Of a stretch of DNA of 64,000 nt, positions 19,178-27,243 are shown in pieces; the first letter of the stretch is position 1; each line of letters starts with the position of its first letter. A model generated the notes under the pieces. That model was given only the letters and a program-made list of their open reading frames with translations. It did not search any database and was not told where the DNA came from. The position numbers and the translations under genes are program-made. Source of the DNA: Chryseobacterium viscerum. GTDB lineage: Bacteria; Bacteroidota; Bacteroidia; Flavobacteriales; Weeksellaceae. The stretch is from NCBI RefSeq assembly GCF_025949665.1, contig NZ_JAPDFT010000001.1:2790001-2854000 (forward strand), read 5' to 3'.

Positions 19178-20407
19178 ATGGAAAACTTTAACGCAGCCAA
19201 CGAGATCCAGGATCTTCAGTATTTTGGTGAATTCGGAGGAGTGAATCCTTCTATCTCTGACAGCTCTACCTATACGTTCCTTTCTGCAAAGACTATGTTT
19301 GATACTTTTGAAGGAAATGCGGAAGGATGCTACCTGTATTCCAGACATTCATCCCCGATGAACCTTTATCTGGCTCAGGCTCTTGCCAAGATGGAAAACA
19401 CGGAATCTGCCAACGTTACAGCATCCGGAATGGGAGCTATTACTTCTGTTTTGATGCAGGTATGCAAAAGTGGAGACCATATTATTTCAAGCAGAACCAT
19501 CTACGGAGGAACTTATGCTTTTCTTAAAAACTTCATGCCTCAGTTTAATGTAGCAACCAGCTTTGTTGACATCAACAATTTTGAGGCTGTAGAAAATGCA
19601 ATTACTCCCAATACTAAAGTGATCTACTGTGAAAGTGTGAGCAATCCGCTTCTTGAAGTAGCAGACCTTAGAAAACTTTCCGAAATCTGTAAAAAACACA
19701 ATCTGAAACTGATTGTAGATAACACCTTCTCTCCTCTTTCAATCTCACCGACAGTATTCGGGGCTGATGTTGTAATCCACAGTTTGACGAAATTCATCAA
19801 CGGAAGCAGTGATACTGTAGGAGGTGTATATTGTGCAACACAGGCATTTATTGATGATACTAAAAATGTAAATTCCGGAGCGTGTATGCTTCTTGGTCCT
19901 ACTATGGACAGTCTAAGGTCTTCAAGTATCCTAAAGAACCTGAGAACATTGCATATCAGAATAAAACAGCACAGCCATAATGCCATGTATCTTGCCGAAA
20001 GATTCGAGGAAGATGGTTTAATGGTATCTTATCCGGGATTGCCATCACACAAGAACCATGAATTAATGAAAAGCATGATTCATGAAGAATACGGATACGG
20101 AGGATTACTGACTCTGGATGCAGGCACAACAGAAAAAGCGAACGAACTGATGGAAATGATGCAGGCAGAAAACCTTGGCTACCTTGCAGTAAGCTTAGGG
20201 TTCTATAAAACCTTATTCTCATGCTCAGGAAAATCTACTTCATCTGAAATTCCAGAGGAAGAACGTGCTTCCATAGGGATTTCTGACGGATTGATCAGAT
20301 TCTCCATCGGCCTTGACCACGATATTAAAAGAACTTACCATAAAATGAAGGAGTGTATGCTGAAAGTAGGTGTTCTTAACCACCATGAAAACATTTCTAT
20401 ATCCTAA
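19178..20407 (+). CDS. Cys/Met-metabolism PLP-dependent enzyme (methionine gamma-lyase / cystathionine synthase-lyase family)
   Basis: 409 residues, fold type I PLP enzyme. PLP lysine K205 in SLTKFINGSSD, Asp181 in VDNTFSPL, phosphate-binding ASGMGA (82-87), and YSRHSSPMN near the N-terminus where the family has YSRxxNP. Members either split methionine or cysteine-type substrates (gamma-lyase) or transfer them in transsulfuration. Which reaction applies cannot be decided here; the divergent Lrp/AsnC regulator fits amino-acid-responsive catabolism. The ATG at 19178 gives the expected family length. Confidence 0.9.
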   Translation: MENFNAANEIQDLQYFGEFGGVNPSISDSSTYTFLSAKTMFDTFEGNAEGCYLYSRHSSPMNLYLAQALAKMENTESANVTASGMGAITSVLMQVCKSGDHIISSRTIYGGTYAFLKNFMPQFNVATSFVDINNFEAVENAITPNTKVIYCESVSNPLLEVADLRKLSEICKKHNLKLIVDNTFSPLSISPTVFGADVVIHSLTKFINGSSDTVGGVYCATQAFIDDTKNVNSGACMLLGPTMDSLRSSSILKNLRTLHIRIKQHSHNAMYLAERFEEDGLMVSYPGLPSHKNHELMKSMIHEEYGYGGLLTLDAGTTEKANELMEMMQAENLGYLAVSLGFYKTLFSCSGKSTSSEIPEEERASIGISDGLIRFSIGLDHDIKRTYHKMKECMLKVGVLNHHENISIS

Positions 20408-20420
20408 ATTTATTATTGTA

Positions 20421-20453
20421 AAAAGGCTGTTTCGTTTGAAACAGCCTTTTTTT
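20421..20453 (+). terminator. Terminator of PLP enzyme gene
   Basis: 13-bp stem AAAAGGCTGTTTC / GAAACAGCCTTTT with GTTT loop and T run. Confidence 0.93.
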
Positions 20454-20527
20454 ATTTTGGTTTAAATTACGACCTCTGATCTGAATTCTTACGGAATAGC
20501 AAACGTTGTGTATTATCTTTAGATTAC

Positions 20528-20579
20528 GGCTAAAGCCATTGGAAGATGTTATTTATTTGATAAATGGGCTAAAGCCCAT
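20528..20579. repeat. Intergenic GCTAAAGCC palindromic repeat pair
   Basis: GGCTAAAGCC at 20528-20537 and ATGGGCTAAAGCCCAT at 20564-20579, both near-palindromic and both followed by ATT, about 36 bases apart. From memory, such boxes recur between genes in Chryseobacterium-type genomes; copy number cannot be tested here. On the minus strand this lies just past the glycosyltransferase stop. Confidence 0.55.
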
Positions 20580-20614
20580 TCCTATTGAATGTCTTTTGCA
20601 AACGATCAGCCCTC

Positions 20615-21619
20615 TTACTTCTTATAGTAATGATGAGGAAAAGCCTCCTCAGGTTTCATTTTTAGAACATTCAGCAGAATCCAGGATTTTAAAAAACCAT
20701 ATCCATAAGAAAACATCTGAATATAAGTGGAAATAACTGCCATACCAGCAATACTGATATTTTTAGTCAGTAATAAAGCGTGAAACAACACCAAAAAGGT
20801 ATATAATCCGTAAAAAGAAAGGATAACCCCTCTTCCCATTATAAAATACTCAAGAAAGCCCATTCCGTATCCTAGCATAAATAAAGTAGGAAATGCAAAA
20901 GAAATCTTCACATAGTTAGGGTGTCTCTGATTAAGAATTGGTCTTGCGCAACCAAACTGATAAACCTGCTTGGAAAATTTTCCAAAATCAACTCTACGTT
21001 TATGATATACGGCAATATCATCAAAAAAAGCAGTAGTAAAACCGTTCTCCCAAAGGGTCATGGAAAGATCCGGATCCTCACCTATTCTCATTTCTGAAAA
21101 TCCACCTACTTTTTCAAAAACAGCTTTTTTCACACCCATGTTGAAACTTCTGGGCTGGAATTTAGAAACAGCTTTCTTACTTCCCCTTATTCCTCCGGTA
21201 GTAAAAACAGAAGTCATAGAATAAGAAATAGCCTTCTGCATCAGATTAAACCCTTTATGCGCCTTATCTGCTCCTCCAAACGCGTCACAAGGAATGGTAA
21301 GAATATCGTTTTTAATATGTTCAATATAATCCTTTTCAACAATAACATCACTGTCTACAAATACCAGCCATTCATTCGCTGCTCTTGCCGCACCGTAATT
21401 TCTTGTCAATCCGGGCCCTGAGTTATCCTTTCTGAAATATTTAATATCTAAACCCTGTTCAAAGTTTTTAATGGTTGGTTTCAGATCAATCAAAGAACCA
21501 TCATCTACGATAATGATCTCGAAATCCTTATCTGTCTGCTGGGTAAGAGAGGTCAGCAGCTCAAAAAGTTCATCTTTTCGGTTGTAAATGGCAACGACAA
21601 TGGAAATAGTAGGCTTCAA
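20615..21619 (-). CDS. Family 2 glycosyltransferase with C-terminal membrane region (TTG start)
   Basis: 334 residues. GT-A domain: N-terminal ISIVVAIYNR, VDDG at 38-41, DSD at 89-91 (nucleotide-sugar/metal site), and GEDPDLSMTLWENG as the probable catalytic acid region. Two to three hydrophobic segments lie at about 240-325, anchoring it in the inner membrane. It probably transfers a sugar to a lipid or surface glycan; acceptor unknown. The start is TTG at 21619: no in-frame ATG lies upstream before the promoter, and the family N-terminus begins two residues later. It stands alone. Confidence 0.9.
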   Translation of the reverse strand: MKPTISIVVAIYNRKDELFELLTSLTQQTDKDFEIIIVDDGSLIDLKPTIKNFEQGLDIKYFRKDNSGPGLTRNYGAARAANEWLVFVDSDVIVEKDYIEHIKNDILTIPCDAFGGADKAHKGFNLMQKAISYSMTSVFTTGGIRGSKKAVSKFQPRSFNMGVKKAVFEKVGGFSEMRIGEDPDLSMTLWENGFTTAFFDDIAVYHKRRVDFGKFSKQVYQFGCARPILNQRHPNYVKISFAFPTLFMLGYGMGFLEYFIMGRGVILSFYGLYTFLVLFHALLLTKNISIAGMAVISTYIQMFSYGYGFLKSWILLNVLKMKPEEAFPHHYYKK

Positions 21620-21632
21620 ATTGAAAATTTTT

Positions 21633-21640
21633 CAAAATTA
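21633..21640 (-). promoter_or_regulatory. -7 element of glycosyltransferase gene
   Basis: TAATTTTG read on the minus strand. It sits 13 bases before the TTG start codon, giving a leader of only a few bases. Confidence 0.5.
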
Positions 21641-21828
21641 CTTATTCACAGAACAACCTACAAACAGTTTAACAGCTTATTCAGGGAAATTAACGATATA
21701 TAATTCTATTTGCCTTAATACATGGAGATTACAAATGAAATTCTGAGCCAAGTTATTTGACATTTTAAACAAAATGAAGACAGGGAATTCATCCTAATTT
21801 TGCTATAGAAATTTAAAACAACAAAAAA

Positions 21829-22842
21829 ATGAAACCAACTATCAGCTCATTGCAGCAACCTATTCAATCTGGCTTTAATGCGTTTTCAACAGCTCAGGAA
21901 GTTATTCAGGGAATTGATCTTACCGGAAAAAACGTTATCATTACGGGAGGATACGCAGGTATCGGCCTTGAAACCACAAAAGCCCTTACTTCAGCCGGAG
22001 CGCATGTTATCATTCCTGCCAGAGATATTGAAAAAGCAGAGAAAAACCTTACAGGAATTGAAAATTTTGAACTTGAAAAAATGGATCTGATGGACCCGGC
22101 ATCTATTGACGCTTTTGCAGAAAGATTTATCTCGTCCGGCAGAAGCCTGGATCTTCTTATTAATAATGCAGGAATTATGTGGGTTCCTCTCCGCAGAGAC
22201 GCCAGAGGGCTTGAATCTCAACTGGCAACGAACTACCTAGGACAGTTTCATCTTACCGCAAAACTATGGACGGCTCTGAAAAAAGCAGATGGAGCAAGAG
22301 TCATAAGTGTTTCATCCTACGGACATCAGATGGCTCCGTTTAATTTTGAAGATCCCAATTTTGAGAAAAGAGATTATGATACCCTCTCCGGATATGGCCA
22401 ATCCAAAACAGCCTGTAATTTATTTGCGGTAGAACTTGATGAGAGAGGAAAAGAATTCAATATCAGAGCTTATTCCCTTCATCCGGGTTCTGTATATGGA
22501 ACTGATCTGGGAAGAGAAGAACCTATTGAACTTTTTAAACAGCTTGGAACCCATGATGAAAACGGAAATATCAAACCGGAAGTGGAAGCAAGACTGAAAA
22601 CCTTATCACAAGGAGCTGCAACAACAGTCTGGTGTTCTGTAAGTCCTCAGCTCAACGAAATAGGTGGAGTTTATTGTGAAAACTGTGATATTGCAGAGAT
22701 CGACAGAGGACAGATTGAGCACAGGTTTGATGAGCCGGCTACCATCCGTGGAGTACAGCCCTATTCTATCGACAAAAACAATGCTGAACAATTATGGAAA
22801 CTGAGCGAAGAGATGTTAGGATTCAACTTTGAAACCAAATAA
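21829..22842 (+). CDS. Short-chain dehydrogenase/reductase
   Basis: 337 residues, NAD(P)-dependent SDR. Rossmann motif GGYAGIG (40-46), NNAG (112-115), catalytic Ser163, Tyr189 and Lys193 (YGQSK). The first about 30 residues and a C-terminal extension resemble WW-domain-oxidoreductase/retinol-dehydrogenase-like members. Substrate unknown. The AraC-type regulator starts 39 bases downstream on the same strand, so the pair may form one regulated unit. The ATG at 21829 opens the frame. Confidence 0.9.
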   Translation: MKPTISSLQQPIQSGFNAFSTAQEVIQGIDLTGKNVIITGGYAGIGLETTKALTSAGAHVIIPARDIEKAEKNLTGIENFELEKMDLMDPASIDAFAERFISSGRSLDLLINNAGIMWVPLRRDARGLESQLATNYLGQFHLTAKLWTALKKADGARVISVSSYGHQMAPFNFEDPNFEKRDYDTLSGYGQSKTACNLFAVELDERGKEFNIRAYSLHPGSVYGTDLGREEPIELFKQLGTHDENGNIKPEVEARLKTLSQGAATTVWCSVSPQLNEIGGVYCENCDIAEIDRGQIEHRFDEPATIRGVQPYSIDKNNAEQLWKLSEEMLGFNFETK

Positions 22843-22862
22843 GTGTTTTTTAAATACATTTG
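22828..22862 (+). promoter_or_regulatory. Promoter of the araC-type gene, overlapping the SDR gene end
   Basis: -33 TTTG at 22828-22831 inside the last SDR codons, spacer 23, -7 TACATTTG at 22855-22862. The regulator thus probably has its own promoter. Confidence 0.5.
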
Positions 22863-22881
22863 TAATGAAAAACTTTTGACA

Positions 22882-23688
22882 ATGGATTTCCAGATACAAT
22901 ACCTCACACCGGATATTAAGCTTTCCAGCTATGATGACAAACTGTTCAAAACGGAAACCGTTTTTGAATATCATATGCTGGTATGGTTTATATCAGGGGA
23001 AACGAAAATTATTCAGGCCGATAAAACCTATTTGTTCAAAGCCGGAGATATTTTTCTGATCCCGAGGAATCATCTTGCCACGATTATCAATTATCCAAAG
23101 GACGGGCTTCCTCATAAAGCAGTAGTAATGCACCTCACCACAGAACGGTTGAAAGCATTTTACAGCACTGTAGATAATCAAAAGAAAACAGGATATCGGG
23201 AATCCAGTATTTATAGCTTTAGCAGTCATCCGCTTCTGAACAGCTGCCTTGCCTCTCTTATTCCTTATTTTGAAATGGAGGGTTCTCTTCCCGAAAATAT
23301 AGCTCATTTAAAGATCACTGAAGCCATCAGTATTTTAAGGGAAATTGATCAGAATATAGATGCTGTCCTGGCTGATTTTGATGAGCCGGGAAAAGTGGAT
23401 ATGATAAGTTTTATGGAAAAAAATTATATGTTCAACATGCCTTTGGAACGATTCGGGTATCTGACTGGAAGAAGTTTATCAACATTTAACCGTGATTTCA
23501 GAAAGATTTTTCAAACCACTCCACAGAGGTGGCTTACTCAAAAACGTCTTGAACTGGCCTATTATCATTTATCTGAAAAGAATAAAAAACCTTCCGATGT
23601 TTTTCTGGAAGTAGGCTTTGAAGACCTGTCACATTTTTCACATGCCTTTAAAAAACAGTATGGTTTTGCTCCGTCACTGGCACGATAA
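22882..23688 (+). CDS. AraC family transcriptional regulator
   Basis: 268 residues. An N-terminal cupin-like sensor domain (about 20-100, with FKAGDIFLIPRN) and a C-terminal pair of helix-turn-helix motifs (about 175-265: LERFGYLTGRSLSTFNRDFRKIF and PSDVFLEVGFEDLSHFSHAFKKQYGFAP). Start set at the ATG at 22882 because a -7 promoter element ends at 22862; an in-frame GTG at 22843 would precede it. Likely regulates the adjacent SDR gene (inference from position). Ligand unknown. Confidence 0.9.
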   Translation: MDFQIQYLTPDIKLSSYDDKLFKTETVFEYHMLVWFISGETKIIQADKTYLFKAGDIFLIPRNHLATIINYPKDGLPHKAVVMHLTTERLKAFYSTVDNQKKTGYRESSIYSFSSHPLLNSCLASLIPYFEMEGSLPENIAHLKITEAISILREIDQNIDAVLADFDEPGKVDMISFMEKNYMFNMPLERFGYLTGRSLSTFNRDFRKIFQTTPQRWLTQKRLELAYYHLSEKNKKPSDVFLEVGFEDLSHFSHAFKKQYGFAPSLAR

Positions 23689-23692
23689 ACAA

Positions 23693-23727
23693 AATAGGTT
23701 GTACACATTTGTACAACCTATTTTTAT
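23693..23727 (+). terminator. Terminator of araC-type gene
   Basis: 13-bp stem AATAGGTTGTACA / TGTACAACCTATT, CATT loop, T-rich tail, immediately after the stop. Confidence 0.93.
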
Positions 23728-23757
23728 TATTTTGATTAAACTAATAATCTGTTACAC

Positions 23758-23925
23758 TTATTTTTTCTGTGAAACATCTGAATCTTTTGATTCTTTCTTT
23801 TGAGAGATTACATTATGATTCAGAGCCTTTTTTTTAGGTTTTGAAACTGATGATTTTGATCCGGAACTAAACAGGCCGAATGCATCCAAAACTATATCAA
23901 ATATATCAAAAAAATTCCAGGACAT
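23758..23925 (-). CDS. 55-residue protein, truncated paralogue of the upstream small membrane protein
   Basis: ATG at 23925 to TAA at 23758. It begins MSWNFFDIFDIV and aligns without gaps to the first about 45 residues of the upstream 143-residue protein, sharing FFD, GLF-x-SGS-x-SS-x-S and K-x-LN at the same spacing. It ends in a Lys/Ser-rich tail (QKKESKDSDVSQKK) and lacks the membrane segments of its paralogue. Either a small soluble protein kept for its own role or a decaying copy. The 42 bases at 23936-23977 just upstream are a copy of the methyltransferase gene's 3' end, so the copy arose with its translational context. Family unknown. Confidence 0.65.
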   Translation of the reverse strand: MSWNFFDIFDIVLDAFGLFSSGSKSSVSKPKKKALNHNVISQKKESKDSDVSQKK

Positions 23926-23935
23926 TTCTAATCGC

Positions 23936-23977
23936 TATTTATCTTCCAATTTATGCATTTTCTTCGCTCCTTCATAC
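23936..23977 (-). repeat. Duplicated 3' end of the THUMP methyltransferase gene
   Basis: Matches 24432-24473 (last codons of the methyltransferase, ...EGTKKVHKLEDK) at 38 of 42 positions. It still encodes EGAKKMHKLEDK and a stop if read in the old frame. It marks the end of a tandem duplication that also copied the small gene. Confidence 0.85.
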
Positions 23978-23990
23978 TATTTTGTCCTTT

Positions 23991-24422
23991 TTATATAAAC
24001 AATCCCGACCTAAAGTAGAGATATAATACTGCAGAAATTAAAAAAACAATTACTGAACAGCTGAAAAGAATCAGTTTAAACAAGGTTTTAAAATAATAAA
24101 GTTCCAAAACATGCAAAATAAAAAATGCTATACATGAAATACCAATTCCTATTAAAGAAGCTATCACTAAAGTTTGTGTATAATTTTGTGCAGGTAAAGG
24201 ATCTTTAAAAACAATAAAAAAAGAAAATGCTGCCAATACCAAAGCTACAGCACTTACTTTCTCTGTGAAGTATTTTGATCTGTTAGATACTTTCTTTTGA
24301 GGTTTCTCATCGTAATTCAGGCTCTTTCTGTCAGAACTTGAACGCGATGATCCCGAACCAGACTGAAACAATCCGGATACACTAAATAAAGTATCTAACA
24401 GATCAAAAAAACCTCCTAACAT
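23991..24422 (-). CDS. Small membrane protein of unknown function (143 aa)
   Basis: A Gly/Phe/Leu-rich start (MLGGFFDLLDTLFSVSGLF) is followed by a Ser-rich low-complexity stretch (about 20-50) and three hydrophobic segments at about 57-72, 83-107 and 113-137. No family recognised. It starts 8 bases after the stop of the THUMP methyltransferase gene and is probably translated with it. A truncated paralogue lies directly downstream. Confidence 0.75.
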   Translation of the reverse strand: MLGGFFDLLDTLFSVSGLFQSGSGSSRSSSDRKSLNYDEKPQKKVSNRSKYFTEKVSAVALVLAAFSFFIVFKDPLPAQNYTQTLVIASLIGIGISCIAFFILHVLELYYFKTLFKLILFSCSVIVFLISAVLYLYFRSGLFI

Positions 24423-24430
24423 TTTTCTCG

Positions 24431-25594
24431 TTATTTATCTTCCAGCTTATGCACTTTCTTCGTTCCTTCATACATTTCGTACTGTAAAAATCTCGTTTCC
24501 AGCTTTCCGTTGAAAAGTTTGATTTTTCGTGAAGGTCGTAAACCGATTTTCTTCACGGCTTCAAGATCAGAAGAGATCAGCCATGCTAATGTATTTGGAT
24601 AATGGGTCTTGAAGGTATCTCCGATTTTCTTGTAGAAATCATCATCATTAATGGAAATTCTCTCATCATACGGAGGATTGAATACCATTAATAACGGGAA
24701 CAATTCTTTTTTGGAATCAAAGAAGTTCTGTTTTTTAATCTCGATAACGTCTTCCATTTCTGCTGCTTCTACATTCATTCTTGCAGCATTCAGCATTCTT
24801 GCATCAATGTCATACCCAACAATTTTTCCATCAAATTGTCTGACTCTGTTAATTCTGAATTCTTTAATTTTCGAAAACAGTTCTGCATCATAATTATTCC
24901 AGTTCTGGAATCCGAATCTCTTTCTGAAAATCTGAGCCGGAAGATCCATCGCGATCATAGCCGCTTCAATCAGTAATGTTCCGGAACCACACATTGGATC
25001 AAGGAAATTTCCTTTTCCGTCCCAACCTGCCAGCTGAAGCATTCCGCTAGCCAGAACTTCATTGATAGGAGCTTCTCCCTGTTCTCTTCTGTACCCTCTT
25101 TTAAACAAAGGATCTCCTGAAGAGTCCATTGAAATCATCACCAATTCTCTGTCAATATGAAGATGGAATTTGATATCCGGATTTCTTGTTTCTACATTCG
25201 GACGTCTTTTGAATTTTTCCTGAAAATAATCCACGATGGCATCCTTCATTTTTAAAGTCACAAACTGAGAATGTTTGAATGTTTCTGAGTTTACCGTTGC
25301 ATCAATAGAGAAAGACTGATCAACATCCATGAAGTTTTCCCATTCAAATTTGAATAGTCTGTCATAAAACTGATGCTGGTTGAAAGCCTTAAACTCATGA
25401 ATCGGCACTAAAATTTTCAATGCTGTTCTCGCAGAGTAATTGATCTTGTAAAGAAAACCAAGATCTCCTTCACAATTTACCGCTCTGTTTTTAATTTCAA
25501 CATTTCTTCCGCCCAGTTTTTTGATTTCTTCTGCCAGAATCTGCTCCAATCCGAAGAATGTCTTTATCTGTATTTTAATATTTTCTGTATCCAT
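24431..25594 (-). CDS. THUMP-domain class I SAM-dependent rRNA methyltransferase (RlmL N-domain / YpsC type)
   Basis: 387 residues. N-terminal ferredoxin-like plus THUMP RNA-binding region (about 1-155), then a Rossmann methyltransferase with SAM motif FLDPMCGSGTLLIEAAMIA (about 198-216) and catalytic NPPYDERI (about 308-315), an N2-guanine-type NPPY motif. Members methylate N2 of a guanine in 23S rRNA (G2445 for E. coli RlmL). It lacks the C-terminal second methyltransferase of proteobacterial RlmL, as usual outside that group. Followed after 8 bases by a small membrane protein gene. Confidence 0.92.
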   Translation of the reverse strand: MDTENIKIQIKTFFGLEQILAEEIKKLGGRNVEIKNRAVNCEGDLGFLYKINYSARTALKILVPIHEFKAFNQHQFYDRLFKFEWENFMDVDQSFSIDATVNSETFKHSQFVTLKMKDAIVDYFQEKFKRRPNVETRNPDIKFHLHIDRELVMISMDSSGDPLFKRGYRREQGEAPINEVLASGMLQLAGWDGKGNFLDPMCGSGTLLIEAAMIAMDLPAQIFRKRFGFQNWNNYDAELFSKIKEFRINRVRQFDGKIVGYDIDARMLNAARMNVEAAEMEDVIEIKKQNFFDSKKELFPLLMVFNPPYDERISINDDDFYKKIGDTFKTHYPNTLAWLISSDLEAVKKIGLRPSRKIKLFNGKLETRFLQYEMYEGTKKVHKLEDK

Positions 25595-25693
25595 AAGTAT
25601 GAATTAAAAGATTTAAAGTTTTAAAAATTAAAAGATTAGCTATCCAACTTCTTGTCCAATTGAATTTTTCAATCTCTTAATGTTGTAAAATAC

Positions 25694-25727
25694 TTTGCTT
25701 TTAACCGCACAAATTTAGTTATTTTTG
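25694..25727 (+). promoter_or_regulatory. Promoter with predicted leaderless start
   Basis: -33 TTTGC at 25694-25698, 22-base spacer, -7 TATTTTTG at 25720-25727. The ATG follows only four bases later at 25732, so transcription probably begins at or next to the start codon. Confidence 0.65.
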
Positions 25728-25731
25728 CATT

Positions 25732-26457
25732 ATGGAATGGTTTGAATCTTGGTTTGATACCCCTTATTATCATTTGCTTTATAGCAACAGAGACTATACT
25801 GAAGCAGAAAACTTCATTACAAAGCTCACTGCGGACCTTCAGTTGCCGCCTCAGTCGAAAATCATAGATCTTGCCTGTGGAAAGGGAAGACACTCTGTTT
25901 TCCTTAATAAATTAGGGTATGATGTTTTGGGGCTTGACCTTTCAAGACAAAGCATTGAATCTGACAAACAATATGAAAATCAAACATTGATTTTTGAAGT
26001 TCATGACATGAGAAATCCAATTGATGCAGATCCTATGGATGCGGTATTCAACTTATTTACAAGTTTTGGGTATTTTGATAATGAAAATGATGATAAAAAA
26101 GTATTCCAGTCTGTTTACAATGCATTGAAGCCCGGAGGATATTTTGTACTTGATTATCTGAATGAAGAGTATGTAAGAAATACTTTAGTTCCGGAAACAG
26201 CAGTCACCCGCGGTGATATAGACTTTAAAATCCTGAAAAAAATAGAGGGCAGACATGTCATCAAAGATATCCGTTTTGAAGCAGACGGTAAACCTTTTCA
26301 TTTCTTTGAGAAAGTAAAGCTTCACACACTGGAAGCCATCCATGCTTATGCTTCGGAGTGTGGTTTTGAAAGAATAAAAATATGGGGAGACTATCAGCTG
26401 AATGAATTTAATAAAGAAAATTCCCCACGTTGTATCAATTTATTTAAGAAAAAATAA
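25732..26457 (+). CDS. Class I SAM-dependent methyltransferase
   Basis: 241 residues. The N-terminus EWFESWFDTPYYHLLYSNRD is typical of a small-molecule methyltransferase subfamily. SAM motif I is IIDLACGKGRHSVFL (about 44-58), the acidic loop is GLDLS, and motif IV is MDAVFNLFTSFGYF. Substrate unknown. Its stop overlaps the ATG of the ZIP transporter gene by one base (TAATGA), so the two are translationally coupled. A -7 box four bases upstream predicts a leaderless mRNA. Confidence 0.9.
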   Translation: MEWFESWFDTPYYHLLYSNRDYTEAENFITKLTADLQLPPQSKIIDLACGKGRHSVFLNKLGYDVLGLDLSRQSIESDKQYENQTLIFEVHDMRNPIDADPMDAVFNLFTSFGYFDNENDDKKVFQSVYNALKPGGYFVLDYLNEEYVRNTLVPETAVTRGDIDFKILKKIEGRHVIKDIRFEADGKPFHFFEKVKLHTLEAIHAYASECGFERIKIWGDYQLNEFNKENSPRCINLFKKK

Positions 26458-27185
26458 TGACAACAGTACTTTTACTGATTTTAAGTGTAATAACTGGAGT
26501 ATTTCTGGGAAAACACTTTGGTAAAAAAGAAAAACTGGCCAAAAATCTACTGATACTAAGTGCTGGTTTTTTGATTACAATCTGTCTCAACGAAGTCTTT
26601 CCACAGGTTTACACCTCTTCCGGAAACAGTAATCTTGGGATATTTGTAATTGCAGGAGTTCTTCTACAGATGATTCTGGAAGCTCTTACCAAAGGTTTTG
26701 AACACGGACATTTCCATCATCATAGTGAGCATAATATTCTTCCCGTTGCTTTAATGGTTGGATTATTCATCCATGCATTTATTGAAGGGATTCCTCTTGC
26801 CAATGAAGAGCAAGAGATGTCTCCTTATCTTTGGGGAATTGTATTTCACAATCTTCCTATTTCGTTTATTCTGGGAGCATTTTTATTCAACAGAAAAGGA
26901 GAATCAAAAAGTTCTTCATCCTATCCCTCTATTCTCATTGTAGCTTTATTTGCCCTTGCTTCCCCAATGGGAATGCTGCTAGGAAACTATTTCAATCCTG
27001 ATCTTCAGCCTTATTTCCTGGCGATTGTAGGGGGAATTTTCCTTCATATTTCATCGGTGATCATTTTTGAAAGCAATAAAAATCACAATATTGACTGGGT
27101 AAAGATCGGACTGGTTGTTTTAGGAGTTTCACTTGCATTGATGATGCATTTCTTCCATCAACATCCTGTTGCTCATTCTCATTAA
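26457..27185 (+). CDS. ZIP family metal transporter
   Basis: 242 residues, seven to eight membrane segments. The metal-binding motifs of ZIP transporters are visible: HAFIEGIPL in segment 4 (His and Glu ligands) and FHNLPIS in segment 5. A His-rich cytoplasmic loop (HGHFHHHSEH, about 84-93) and a His-rich C-terminus (HQHPVAHSH) support zinc or a similar divalent metal. Moves metal into the cytoplasm. Coupled to the preceding methyltransferase gene. Confidence 0.92.
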   Translation: MTTVLLLILSVITGVFLGKHFGKKEKLAKNLLILSAGFLITICLNEVFPQVYTSSGNSNLGIFVIAGVLLQMILEALTKGFEHGHFHHHSEHNILPVALMVGLFIHAFIEGIPLANEEQEMSPYLWGIVFHNLPISFILGAFLFNRKGESKSSSSYPSILIVALFALASPMGMLLGNYFNPDLQPYFLAIVGGIFLHISSVIIFESNKNHNIDWVKIGLVVLGVSLALMMHFFHQHPVAHSH

Positions 27186-27192
27186 AAAATAA

Positions 27193-27220
27193 AAAAAGCT
27201 CCGAAAATCCGGAGCTTTTT
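27193..27220. terminator. Bidirectional terminator between ZIP and porin genes
   Basis: 11-bp stem AAAAAGCTCCG / CGGAGCTTTTT, 6-nt loop, T runs on both strands; serves the convergent genes. Confidence 0.92.
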
Positions 27221-27243
27221 TATTGTATATAGCTTATTAAAGC

